A stretch of DNA of 64,000 nucleotides from Leptolyngbya sp. PCC 7375 (GCF_000316115.1 NZ_JH993797.1:5628486-5692485), one strand, 5' to 3'. Shown: positions 7,281-15,465, numbered from the stretch's first letter. Translations and numbers: made by a program. The notes: generated from the sequence alone by a model not told the origin.

Positions 7281-8783
7281 CTAAGTCCGCCCGCTGGTGA
7301 CCAGTTCTTCATCAGTGGCGAGACGGTTGAGCAGCGTGGCACTAGCTTTATTGAGGCCCTCCACAGCCACCTCCACACCTTTACGGCGAAACTTTTGCAC
7401 GGTTTTATCCAGCACTTCCACAGCCCCTTGGTCCCACAGTTGGGCATCGCTAAGGTCAATGGTCACTTGTTCAACGGGTTCAGCAAAATTAAAGGATGCC
7501 GAAAACTCATCCCGAGACAGGAAGAAAATCTGTCCAGACACCTTGTAAGTACGGTGAGCCCCGTCTTCACTGAGCACCTTATCGACAAATACCAGCTTGG
7601 CAACTTTACGGGAGAAAAACACCGTACTCATGACAATGCCCGTCGCCACACCCAGGGCAAAGTTTCGGGTGACAATGATCATAAACATCGTGGTCAGCAT
7701 GACGGCGACTTCACTGCGGGGAACACGGCGCATATTTGTAAACGAAGACCAGCGAAAGGTACCGATGGAAACCATGATCATGACGGCCACCAGGGCAGCC
7801 ATGGGCATCTGTCTCACCCAATCTTGTAAAAACAAAATGGCAATTAGCAAAAATACCCCAGCCGACAGGGTGGAGAGACGGCCCCGGCCCCCGGACTGAA
7901 CGTTGATCACTGACTGGCCAATCATGCCGCACCCAGCCATGCCACCAAAGAAGGCGGTGACCATATTGGCCACACCCTGTCCTTTGGCTTCCTGATTTTT
8001 GTCGCTGGGGGTATCGGTGAAATCATCCACCAGCGAGGCGGTGAGAAAGGAGGCCAGCAATCCTACAATCGCCAGCGTCAGAGAGTAGGGCAGAATTATT
8101 TGCAGGGTTTCTAGGGTGAAGGGCACCTGGGGTAAAGCAAACCCAGGCGGTGCAGTGGGCAATTCGCCCATATCACCGACAGTGGGGACGTCTAAGCGGA
8201 GTGCGATCGCAGCAATGGTCATCACCGCCAGGGCTACCAGGGGTGAAGGCACCACCTTCGTAAAGCGAGGCAAAATATAGATGATCCCCAAGGATAGTAG
8301 GGTAAGTACATAGACCATGAACGGCACATCAGTCAGCTGGGGCAGCTGGGCTAAAAACAGCAGCACAGCCAGGGCATTAATGTAGCCAATCATCACCGCT
8401 CTGGGCACAAATTTCATTTGACGGCCCAGTTTGAGCAACCCAAATATCACCTGAAAAATGCCGGTCAAAAAGGTAGCTGCCAGCAGGTATTGCAGCCCAT
8501 GATCTTTAACCAAATCCACCATTAGCAGAGCCATGGCCCCAGTAGCCGCCGAGATAGAGGCTGGCCGGCCACCCAGGAAAGCCGTAATCACCGCAATCAG
8601 AAACGAGGCATACAGACCCACCTTCGGGTCCACCCCAGCGATGATCGAAAAGGAGATTGCCTCAGGAATCAGCGCCAGACCCACCAAAGCACCTGCTAAA
8701 AGGTCATCCTTTGGGTTAAGCAGCCACTCCCGTTTAAGGGCGCGCAAATTTAGGGACCGAACGTTGAGATTCCGAGTATTCAA
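7281..8783 (-). CDS. SulP family anion permease with C-terminal STAS domain
   Basis: A 500-residue inner-membrane anion transporter of the SulP family (sulfate, bicarbonate or other anions). About 10-12 hydrophobic segments follow DDLLAGALVGLALIPEAISF. SulP hallmarks include GLYASF, the Ala/Gly-rich ISAATGAMALL, and GGMAGCGMIGQSVINVQSGGR. A STAS domain fills about 390-490 (VTIDLSDAQLWDQGAVEVLDK). The start is TTG at 8783. It is supported by a good Shine-Dalgarno AAGGAG at 8789-8794 (minus strand) with a 5-nt spacer, and no nearby ATG competes. The sequence differs clearly from classical BicA in its N-terminal motifs as I recall them, so I do not call it a bicarbonate transporter. Confidence 0.88.
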   Translation of the reverse strand: MNTRNLNVRSLNLRALKREWLLNPKDDLLAGALVGLALIPEAISFSIIAGVDPKVGLYASFLIAVITAFLGGRPASISAATGAMALLMVDLVKDHGLQYLLAATFLTGIFQVIFGLLKLGRQMKFVPRAVMIGYINALAVLLFLAQLPQLTDVPFMVYVLTLLSLGIIYILPRFTKVVPSPLVALAVMTIAAIALRLDVPTVGDMGELPTAPPGFALPQVPFTLETLQIILPYSLTLAIVGLLASFLTASLVDDFTDTPSDKNQEAKGQGVANMVTAFFGGMAGCGMIGQSVINVQSGGRGRLSTLSAGVFLLIAILFLQDWVRQMPMAALVAVMIMVSIGTFRWSSFTNMRRVPRSEVAVMLTTMFMIIVTRNFALGVATGIVMSTVFFSRKVAKLVFVDKVLSEDGAHRTYKVSGQIFFLSRDEFSASFNFAEPVEQVTIDLSDAQLWDQGAVEVLDKTVQKFRRKGVEVAVEGLNKASATLLNRLATDEELVTSGRT

Positions 8784-9180
8784 GGGAGCTCCTTATGCCT
8801 GAAAAACCTTGGTGAGTAGGACACCACCCACTCAATATCACCAGCCCGCAGCAGGCGAGACACGTAAAACGCTCAAACCCACGCAGTAGGTCAGAGTCTT
8901 TGTGAGAATTGCAGCAACCTGTTCAGAGCCTAGAGCCAGTTGAAACGGTATGGCAGGGGTCAGAAAACTACAACCTCATTTCTTGCACTCAGCTAGGATG
9001 ACCAACGAAGAACACAACAGGTCATGAGTACATTTACCTAACATTTCTTTAGCTACTCCTATCTAAAGGCAATTTGGCAGCAGTGTCTAGGGGGCAACTA
9101 AAAAGAGCCGATGAAGACAGCTGTAAGCAAAATGGTAGGGTGGGCAATGCCTATCATTCTTGAACACCCACCGACCGGCA
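8784..9180. other. Divergent intergenic region between SulP and tlyA
   Basis: This 397-bp region serves as upstream sequence for both divergent genes. It contains the SulP Shine-Dalgarno (8789-8794) and a half-copy of a common cyanobacterial repeat (GGTAGGGTGGGCAATGCC at 9135-9152). A fuller version of that repeat lies at 19645-19669. No convincing promoter boxes or small genes were seen. Confidence 0.45.
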
Positions 9181-9999
9181 ATGGCCAAACAACGCTTGGA
9201 CGTATACCTAGTTGAGCAAGGACTGTGCGACTCACGGCAGCAGGCTCAGCGCTGTATTCGAGCGGGTGAGGTCAAGGTGAATGAGGCGGTGATTGATAAG
9301 CCGGGGACAACCATCAAGGATGATGCGGTGGTGGTGCTGAAACAGAAGTCGCCCTATGTGTCGCGGGGTGGGGAGAAGCTGGCGAAAGCGATCGCAGAGT
9401 TTGGAGTGGAGGTGTGCGATCGCATCTGCATTGATGGTGGCATTTCCACTGGCGGCTTTACCGACTGCCTGTTACAAAACGGAGCCAAGCAGGTCTACGG
9501 CATTGATGTGGGCTATGGTCAGGTGGCCTGGAAAATTCGCCAGGACCCCAAAGTAATCTTGCGAGAACGTACCAATTTACGCCATCTCACACCTGAAGAA
9601 TTATACAAAGAAAACACCCAACGTCCCGACCTGGGAGTAATGGACGTGTCATTTATTTCTCTCACCAAAGTTCTCCCCGCATTTTGGCATCTGATGATAG
9701 GAGCAAGAGAATGTGTGTTGTTGGTAAAACCTCAATTTGAAGTGGGGAGAGAGAAAATTGGCAAAAAGGGTGTAGTACGAGCCCCTAAAGATCATGCAGA
9801 AGCTATCTGGCAGGTGTATGTGGCGGCACAACAGCTGGGCTGGCATGCAAAAGGTCTTACCTGGTCACCCATTCGTGGGCCAGCAGGCAATACTGAGTAC
9901 TTGCTATGGCTGGTGGCGGACGCTGAAGATATGGGATTAAGTGAGGATGCGGCCCTAAAGGTGACTCAGACTGCATGCAGTTCGTTCACCATTGACTAG
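9181..9999 (+). CDS. tlyA: TlyA family rRNA 2'-O-methyltransferase
   Basis: A 272-residue protein with an N-terminal S4 RNA-binding domain (RLDVYLVEQGLCDSRQQAQR... about 4-60) and a Rossmann-type SAM methyltransferase domain of the FtsJ/RrmJ class. The SAM motif is IDGGISTGGFTDCLLQNGA. The K-D-K-E catalytic set can be read in GGEKLAKA, GVMDVSFISL, LLVKPQFE and GNTEYLL. Family members ribose-methylate 16S and/or 23S rRNA. I chose the ATG at 9181 (MAKQRLDVY) because it fits the family start. A TTG seven codons upstream is possible but adds no homologous residues. The gene is monocistronic; a Uma2 gene follows after 39 bp. Confidence 0.9.
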   Translation: MAKQRLDVYLVEQGLCDSRQQAQRCIRAGEVKVNEAVIDKPGTTIKDDAVVVLKQKSPYVSRGGEKLAKAIAEFGVEVCDRICIDGGISTGGFTDCLLQNGAKQVYGIDVGYGQVAWKIRQDPKVILRERTNLRHLTPEELYKENTQRPDLGVMDVSFISLTKVLPAFWHLMIGARECVLLVKPQFEVGREKIGKKGVVRAPKDHAEAIWQVYVAAQQLGWHAKGLTWSPIRGPAGNTEYLLWLVADAEDMGLSEDAALKVTQTACSSFTID

Positions 10000-10038
10000 A
10001 GTTACAATACGTTCATACGGAAATCTGCCAAAGTTACT

Positions 10039-10644
10039 ATGGTTGCTTTATCTGAGCAGTATCTAAGCGTCGATGATTATCTGCGGCTAGAAGCCGAAAG
10101 CCCCATTAAGCATGAGTATATCGATGGTAGAGCTTATGCCATGGCTGGGGCTAGCGATAGCCATGTAACTATAGCTGGCAATCTATTCGCTGCGCTGCGG
10201 GCACATATACGGGGCACTGGTTGCCGTTTGTATATTTCTGACATGAAGGCAAATGTCGAAGCACGAAATCGTTTTTTTTATCCGGATGTGATGGTTACCT
10301 GTGATCCGCGCGATCAGGAAACGGACACTTACAAGCGATTTCCAAAACTGGTTGTTGAGGTGCTATCTAAATCAACAGAGGCGTTTGACCGGGGAGATAA
10401 GTTTGCCGCGTATCAAGCAATAGAAAGTTTACAGGAATATGTGTTGATTAATACTCATTGTCAGCGATTAGAAATCTTTCGCCGCAATGCATCCGGACAA
10501 TGGGTCTTACAGTTTTACACATCAGAAGATGAGACTTTTGATTTAGAGAGTATTGACTTTACTGGCACCTTTACAGAGCTTTACGAGGATGCTGTTTTAG
10601 AACCGTCAGAAATCCCGGAAGAGGTGAGAGTTGAATATGGATGA
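10039..10644 (+). CDS. Uma2 family (DUF820) putative PD-(D/E)XK nuclease
   Basis: A 201-residue member of the Uma2 family, which is very abundant in cyanobacteria. The N-terminus has the family pattern SVDDYLRLEAESPIKHEYIDGRAYAMAGAS. The nuclease-like core includes FFYPDVMVTC and KLVVEVLSKSTEAFDRGDKFAAY, giving the Asp, the E-x-L-S-K and the following D-x-x-x-K residues of a PD-(D/E)XK site. Whether these proteins cut DNA in the cell is not established, and many may be remnants or regulators. It lies just left of the restriction-modification island. Confidence 0.88.
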   Translation: MVALSEQYLSVDDYLRLEAESPIKHEYIDGRAYAMAGASDSHVTIAGNLFAALRAHIRGTGCRLYISDMKANVEARNRFFYPDVMVTCDPRDQETDTYKRFPKLVVEVLSKSTEAFDRGDKFAAYQAIESLQEYVLINTHCQRLEIFRRNASGQWVLQFYTSEDETFDLESIDFTGTFTELYEDAVLEPSEIPEEVRVEYG

Positions 10645-10866
10645 TAAGCAAATTCCGATTTATATCGGAGACTCCACCAGCTGACCACTCAAAACTCAAA
10701 AACAGATATACAAAATCATCTTCAGACAACATCAGACCTCTTCTCTCAAAAAAATCGTCACAAGTTCAAGGGTTACAGACAAGAAACTCAAACTTATGAC
10801 GTCTCACTTCTGTTTCTAGAAAAATGTAGGTCTCTACCGAGCTACCCAAACTATATAATCCAGACA

Positions 10867-11361
10867 ATGAAGCCAATACCTGGAAAAGTCATCATGTTTT
10901 GTGGGTCCAAGCGAGGCAGTGCTGAAGACTGTATTCAATGGGCCATTGATGCGTTATGCGCAGGACAAGATTCACCCAGCTTAAGGATTTTAGCAGGACT
11001 CACACCTCCATTTTACTCATTTGAGGTGCGAGACTATGCAACCAAGGCACTGAAAGAATTAGGTATTGAGATTCCGACCGATGAGAAGGCCATTACCGCC
11101 TATGCTCAAATGCTAATTACAGAAATTTTAGCAGACCCAGACTGCATGCAAGATAGGCTTGTGGCCCTTTGCAATTTGTATATTGACGAGGATTATCAAG
11201 ACGATATTTATGACTTTTATCTGCTCCGTTGGGCCTTCGATGATTTACAAAATAGCAAAGTTCAATTTTATTGGGTTGGGGCAACCCATGACAATATTCA
11301 AGAGATTGTTATAACGCGCTGTCGAGAGTGGTTGATCGCATACGAAAACCAAGCGCATTAA
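10867..11361 (+). CDS. Hypothetical protein
   Basis: A 164-residue acidic, apparently soluble protein. I do not recognise the family. It begins MKPIPGKVIMFCGSKRGSAED and is rich in Asp, Leu, Ile and Tyr. A helical middle (EKAITAYAQMLITEILADP) leads to an Asp/Tyr-rich segment (LYIDEDYQDDIYDFYLLRW). No signal peptide or membrane segment is visible. The 222-bp gap after the Uma2 gene makes a shared transcript uncertain. The stop lies 12 bp before a MITE-like element. An immunity-type or adaptor role would be a guess. Confidence 0.6.
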   Translation: MKPIPGKVIMFCGSKRGSAEDCIQWAIDALCAGQDSPSLRILAGLTPPFYSFEVRDYATKALKELGIEIPTDEKAITAYAQMLITEILADPDCMQDRLVALCNLYIDEDYQDDIYDFYLLRWAFDDLQNSKVQFYWVGATHDNIQEIVITRCREWLIAYENQAH

Positions 11362-11372
11362 AGGATTATCCT

Positions 11373-11619
11373 GTAGGTTGGGTTGATTACCCCTTCGCAA
11401 CATCACTAACCCTTTTCATCCCCCGAAACCCAACGTTTCCAACATCTTCCACACCAATGGATAACCTCATGGGAAGCGATATCTCATTATCGACTTCCAC
11501 ACCAATGGATAACCTCATGGAAAGCGATATCTCATTATCGACGAAAATGTTGGATTGTTGGGTTAACGAGGAATATGGCAGGATACGAGAGATGCAGGCA
11601 AGGATTTAACCCAACCTAC
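11373..11619. mobile_element. MITE-like element with GTAGGTTGGGTT terminal inverted repeats
   Basis: The element starts GTAGGTTGGGTTGA and ends TTTAACCCAACCTAC, a terminal inverted repeat of at least 12 bp, with inner copies of AACCCAAC and GTTGGGTT. At 247 bp it is too small for a transposase. It contains the 48-bp tandem duplication (11446-11541). Its right end touches the truncated ABC gene copy and supplies that copy's TAG stop. Repeats built on GTAGGTTGGGTT are common in cyanobacterial intergenic DNA. Confidence 0.65.
11446..11541. repeat. 48-bp tandem duplication
   Basis: Two adjacent 48-bp units (11446-11493 and 11494-11541) begin CTTCCACACCAATGG and differ at one base (G at 11473, A at 11521). 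The unit is a multiple of three and stays open in one frame, but that frame runs through the MITE-like element and has no recognisable product. Confidence 0.85.
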
Positions 11620-11825
11620 CCCAATAACTCACCGGTTTCCTGGAGCTGGTGCAGCCGCTGGTAAAGACCACCTTGGGTCAATAGCTCATCATGGCTGCCA
11701 ATTTCGCTAATGCGGCCCTGGTCCAACACCACAATCTGGTCCGCCTCACGAACGGTACTCAACCGGTGGGCAATGATAATCAGCGTACGGGTCCCAAATA
11801 GCGATCGCCTCATCACTTGAACCAA
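11616..11825 (-). pseudogene. Truncated copy of the 3' end of the ABC exporter gene
   Basis: The last ~60 codons of the ABC exporter at 13657-15465 are repeated here, ending in the same LQETGELLG and stop. Bases 11615-11808 match 13656-13849 over 194 bp with seven differences. All seven are at third codon positions and silent (GGT/GGA, GGT/GGC, AGC/AGT, CAT/CAC, AGT/AGC, ACC/ACT, GGG/GGC). Resemblance fades over the next six codons (VQVMRR versus IQVAMR), and an in-frame TGA lies just upstream. The fragment keeps the H-loop (IIIAHRLSTV) but has no Walker A or signature, so it cannot be an ATPase. With the intact copy it brackets the restriction-modification pair. Confidence 0.88.
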
Positions 11826-11863
11826 AGGGTATCAATTTAAGCCGGGAAATCTTGGCTAGGACT

Positions 11864-11933
11864 GAAGTCGGAAGTCGGAAGTCGGAAGTCGGAAAGGGAG
11901 GGCATTCCGAACTCCGACTTCCGACTTCCGAAC
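11864..11933. repeat. Heptamer tandem repeat (GAAGTCG)n with an inverted partner
   Basis: Four GAAGTCG units run from 11864, followed after a ten-base purine-rich spacer by an inverted stretch of the complementary heptamer (TTCCGACTTCCGACTT type, to about 11933). Together they can form a long hairpin. It lies between the truncated ABC fragment and the methyltransferase gene. Short tandemly repeated heptamers of this kind are known in cyanobacteria. Function unknown. Confidence 0.8.
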
Positions 11934-11999
11934 TCTAGATTCCTGAGGAAATCGTCCCGCTTTATGTTGGTACCTGAACCAAAGACTTAAATTTAAACA

Positions 12000-13016
12000 C
12001 TAAGCTACATTCATTCCTGCTAGCTCAAGTTGTTTATTGGTGGGTGTTTCTAGCTCAACTTTCTGCAGAGCACGCTTAACAGCTATCCCAACGTGTTGAG
12101 CCACAAAGGGCGGCAAAGCATTACCAATTTGACGATACTGTGCAGTTTTTCCTCCCTGAAAGGCCCAATCATCAGGAAACCCTTGCAACCTAGAAACCAT
12201 AGGAATTGTCAGACGGGGTAATTTATCAATAGGATCTGCACTCCTAGGGGGAGCATCAGCAATTCCTTTGCCATCCACACCTAACTCTGCCCATTGCCTC
12301 TTAGCCCTAGTCGGTCCAAGGTCAGCCCCACCATGTTTTTTTGATCCTCCAACCAAAGTCGGAGCAATGGATTGAGCCTTTTCCAGCCACCTGTCGATAC
12401 CTGGCCAACCCTCTGTCCCCATGAGATCACCGATAACATCAGCAACAGTCGGCGGATTAGGAATAACATCAGGCCATACAAAAAATGGGACATATTCTTG
12501 CTGAAGCGCAACCAGGATAAATCTGGGACGCAACTGTGGCACACCGTAGTCAGAAGCTTTCAACACCTGCCACTGTGTTGTGAAGCCCAGCTGCCCTAGT
12601 TCTCTAATCAAATACTTTCGGTACTCAGTAAATCTCGCTCCAGAAAAGCCGCGTACATTCTCTAAAATCACAGCTTTAGGCTGAGTTTGTTTGATTAATC
12701 GCAGTGCATCGGGAAATAAATCCCGTTCATCATTAGCCCCTTTCTGTTGACCAGCAATAGAGAACGGAGGACACGGCACTCCACCAGCAAACAGATCAAT
12801 GTCTTGATAACGAGAACAATCCAGTGATTTCACATCGCATAACTGAGGGTTCCATTGCGGTCGATTATGCAAGAGTGTGGCATGGGCATGCTTATCATTA
12901 TCAAAAACCGTAAGGTGTTCAAACCCAGCACTTTCTAGCCCCAGCGCCATACCACCGGCACCAGCACAAATTTCAATCGATGTGAATCTCTGCGACACTG
13001 ATGCCCCCCAAGACAT
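12000..13016 (-). CDS. DNA (cytosine-5-)-methyltransferase of a type II R-M system
   Basis: A 338-residue C5-methyltransferase with the canonical motifs in order: I (CAGAGGMALGLE, about 17-28), IV with the catalytic Cys82 (GGVPCPPFS), VI (LENVRGF, Glu119), VIII (QLRPRF, about 161-166), and IX/X (SRLQGFPDDW and QIGNALPP) near the C-terminus. It methylates the 5-carbon of cytosine at a specific site and protects host DNA. The target-recognition region between motifs VIII and IX is about 110 residues. The endonuclease gene is divergent, with 155 bp between starts, so the two share a regulatory region. A GCCGGC target is inferred only from the NaeI-like partner. No controller-protein gene is present. 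Confidence 0.92.
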   Translation of the reverse strand: MSWGASVSQRFTSIEICAGAGGMALGLESAGFEHLTVFDNDKHAHATLLHNRPQWNPQLCDVKSLDCSRYQDIDLFAGGVPCPPFSIAGQQKGANDERDLFPDALRLIKQTQPKAVILENVRGFSGARFTEYRKYLIRELGQLGFTTQWQVLKASDYGVPQLRPRFILVALQQEYVPFFVWPDVIPNPPTVADVIGDLMGTEGWPGIDRWLEKAQSIAPTLVGGSKKHGGADLGPTRAKRQWAELGVDGKGIADAPPRSADPIDKLPRLTIPMVSRLQGFPDDWAFQGGKTAQYRQIGNALPPFVAQHVGIAVKRALQKVELETPTNKQLELAGMNVA

Positions 13017-13171
13017 AAGATTGAACTACTAACAGCAGCCTATCTACATAGTACGGGCGTATCGAACAAGAAACAATATCTTAAGCCTTTCATAAAGCCT
13101 AAGAAACTAAAACATCAAGGAAAATTGTTAGAATATGAGGCGCTTTTGTCTGCCTGCACGGATTTAGTTCT

Positions 13172-13660
13172 TTGGATATCGCTCTTCAAACTCTATTGAA
13201 TACCCTCCACTCAATTAATAACTTTGAACTGAGATATGGCAAAGTCATTCGAGAGGCTATGGACTATGTGATCGACGCAGAGAAAATGGGCAGAACTCGC
13301 CTCGCTGAGGCTGAAAAGGCAGAAAAAACAATTTTTGGGATGAAAGTCGAAGCCTATCTGGGTCATGAATTTGGTTGGAACAGAGGAAATAAGCTCGACT
13401 TTTATGTTGCTGATGTTGAGTTTGACTCAAAAGCAACAATCGGAAAAACTTGGATGATTCCGCCCGAAGCATTTGGTGAAATTTGCCTCCTGACTAGGAT
13501 TGATGAGGACAATGATTTTTTCCAGGCTGGACTCCTCAGAGCCAACCTGGATATGCTGACGTCTGGCAGCAATCAAGACAAGAAAAAGAGCGTTTCAGCA
13601 GCAGGGAAACATCATATTCAATGGCTCATCCCTGATGGCGTGATCCCTAAAAATCCCTAG
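13172..13660 (+). CDS. NaeI-like type II restriction endonuclease, nuclease domain only
   Basis: A 162-residue protein resembling the nuclease domain of NaeI (GCCGGC). The key line reads KLDFYVADVEFDSK, then WMIPPEAFGEICLL and AAGKHHIQWL. Catalytic candidates are Glu60, Asp76, Asp85 and Lys87, each ten less than the NaeI residues E70, D86, D95 and K97 as I recall them. NaeI is about 317 residues and carries a second DNA-binding (CAP-like) domain; this protein ends where that domain should begin. The start is TTG at 13172: the frame is open back to a TGA at 13136 but has no ATG or GTG there. The stop TAG overlaps the stop of the convergent ABC gene (CTAG at 13657-13660). It may be a truncated or a naturally short form. 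Confidence 0.72.
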   Translation: MDIALQTLLNTLHSINNFELRYGKVIREAMDYVIDAEKMGRTRLAEAEKAEKTIFGMKVEAYLGHEFGWNRGNKLDFYVADVEFDSKATIGKTWMIPPEAFGEICLLTRIDEDNDFFQAGLLRANLDMLTSGSNQDKKKSVSAAGKHHIQWLIPDGVIPKNP

Positions 13661-15465
13661 CCCAATAACTCACCGGTTTCCTGGAGCTGGTGCAGCCGCT
13701 GGTAAAGGCCTCCTTGGGTCAATAGCTCATCGTGACTGCCAATTTCGCTAATGCGGCCCTGGTCCAACACCACAATCTGGTCCGCCTCACGAACAGTGCT
13801 CAACCGGTGGGCAATGATAATCAGCGTACGGGTCCCAAATAGCGATCGCATCGCCACCTGAATCGCCCGTTCCGACTCATAGTCCAAACTAGACGTCGCC
13901 TCATCAAACACCAGCACATCAGGATCCATAATCAACGCCCGCGCAATCCCAATACGCTGACGCTGACCACCAGAAAGCCTGACACCGCGTTCACCCACAG
14001 TGGTCAGATAGCCATGGGGCATCTGCTGGATAAACTCATGGGCCTGGGCAATTTTGCAAGCGGCCTGCACCTGCTCCACGGTGGCGTCTGGATTCCCATA
14101 GAGGAGATTCTCCATCAGAGTACCGTTGAAAACGTCGACCTCCTGGTGCACAATTGCTAGCCGCCGTCGATAGCCGGTAATGTCCAAACGACGCAAGTCT
14201 TGACCATCCATTAAAATGGCACCATTTTTGGGCTCAAAATAACGGAAGAGTAACTTTACCAACGTCGATTTACCTGAGCCTGATCGACCAACTAACGCCA
14301 CCGTCTGACGGGGTTGAATCAACAGCTCAATGTTGTTGAGCACAGGCTTATCAGGTATATAACCAAAGGTGAGCTGATGAAAATGCACCTTGCCCGTGAA
14401 CCGATAGTCAGGCACATCATCAGTCAGCTGACCTGCATCCATCCCCGGTGACAGCGCAACAAACTCCTGAAACCGAGCCATAGCACCATACCGGCGGACA
14501 AACATTTCCGCCAGGTTACAGATAGGATCAACCTCGGCGTAAGCCATACTGGACAGGGTAAGAATGGTCACAAAGTGCCCCAGGGAAATGCTACCCTGCA
14601 TAGTCGCCCAAAGCGTTAGGGCAAGAACAGCAAAGGTACAGATCTGCACAATAGTGCGCTGAAGGGCACTGAGCTTGACGTAACCCAAATGAATGCGGTA
14701 GTCGACCACCTTAAATTCTCGGTCCAAACGTTGCTGCTGACGCTTAAGCTCTCGACGTTCTGCTGCGAATGCCTTGACCGTTTTGATATTGGTAATAATC
14801 TCCGAGGTGCGGCTCTCGGTATTTTCTATGTATTTATCAAGTTTCTCCTCTCGATAAGACAATCCCATGAGCCGCGAGAAACTATAGCCAATAATCAGTA
14901 AAAAGGAACACAGAACAACCAGAGCAATCGGCCAATCGATACAGGCAATCACCACAAAAATGCCTAACACCCGAAAAATCTTAGGAATAAACTGGCCAAC
15001 GATTTCTGGGTAGGTCCATGTGTAATTAGCCAACCCCTTAGCCACTCGCGCAGCAATGCGGCCAGGGTTGTTTTCATCGTAAAATTCCAGCGGTAGCGTT
15101 AGAATTTTCTCCAGAGAACGCTGTGACTTATCCCGTCGGGCACGCAAAGCCGTATCCCAGTTAAACCAGGGGCCAATCCAGGGCTGAATTGGGGCACGGC
15201 CAACGGAAAGTAGCCCCACCAACCCCAACAAAACTAGCAGGGAAAAGGTAGGGCTTATGGGTTGTTGCAACAACCGACCCATAATGGCAATGAAACGCTC
15301 TAACGGCCTATCAAGAGGCTGCTGAGAGAGAACATTGAGAATTTGGCCAATGGCATAGGGCACAAAGAGATCCAGAATTTCAAAGGCTCCCATAGCAGCA
15401 GCATTAAACGCTGTAATCAGCCAATATTGGCGGTAGTACTGAAGGATAGTGAACAGCTTACCCAC
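13657..15465 (-). CDS. ABC exporter (fused membrane and ATPase domains)
   Basis: A 602-residue half-transporter of the MsbA/lipid-and-drug exporter type that should act as a homodimer in the inner membrane. The first ~335 residues hold six membrane helices; the ATPase domain follows. Motifs are Walker A GRSGSGKST (393-401), Q-loop Gln441, signature LSGGQ (497-501), Walker B VLVFDEA with catalytic Glu522, and the H-loop in IIIAHRLSTV. Substrate is unknown. Its last 65 codons are duplicated at 11616-11825, on the far side of the restriction-modification pair. Its TAG shares CTAG with the endonuclease stop, so the gene itself is intact despite the rearrangement. Confidence 0.92.
   Translation of the reverse strand: MGKLFTILQYYRQYWLITAFNAAAMGAFEILDLFVPYAIGQILNVLSQQPLDRPLERFIAIMGRLLQQPISPTFSLLVLLGLVGLLSVGRAPIQPWIGPWFNWDTALRARRDKSQRSLEKILTLPLEFYDENNPGRIAARVAKGLANYTWTYPEIVGQFIPKIFRVLGIFVVIACIDWPIALVVLCSFLLIIGYSFSRLMGLSYREEKLDKYIENTESRTSEIITNIKTVKAFAAERRELKRQQQRLDREFKVVDYRIHLGYVKLSALQRTIVQICTFAVLALTLWATMQGSISLGHFVTILTLSSMAYAEVDPICNLAEMFVRRYGAMARFQEFVALSPGMDAGQLTDDVPDYRFTGKVHFHQLTFGYIPDKPVLNNIELLIQPRQTVALVGRSGSGKSTLVKLLFRYFEPKNGAILMDGQDLRRLDITGYRRRLAIVHQEVDVFNGTLMENLLYGNPDATVEQVQAACKIAQAHEFIQQMPHGYLTTVGERGVRLSGGQRQRIGIARALIMDPDVLVFDEATSSLDYESERAIQVAMRSLFGTRTLIIIAHRLSTVREADQIVVLDQGRISEIGSHDELLTQGGLYQRLHQLQETGELLG

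Noticed and set aside
7395..7829. 144-codon frame antisense to the SulP gene
   Set aside because: His/Arg-rich shadow frame without recognisable domains.
7281..8783. Bicarbonate transporter BicA
   Set aside because: It is a SulP protein, but its N-terminal sequence differs from classical BicA as I recall it, so the anion is not assigned.
11328..11609. 93-codon open frame over the MITE-like element
   Set aside because: It overlaps the end of the preceding gene and is made mostly of the 48-bp tandem duplication and repeat DNA.
11616..11825. Stand-alone ABC ATPase gene
   Set aside because: It lacks Walker A, Walker B and the signature; it is a fragment of the neighbouring exporter gene.
11864..11933. 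CRISPR array
   Set aside because: The units are 7 bp with no spacers between them; this is a heptamer tandem repeat.
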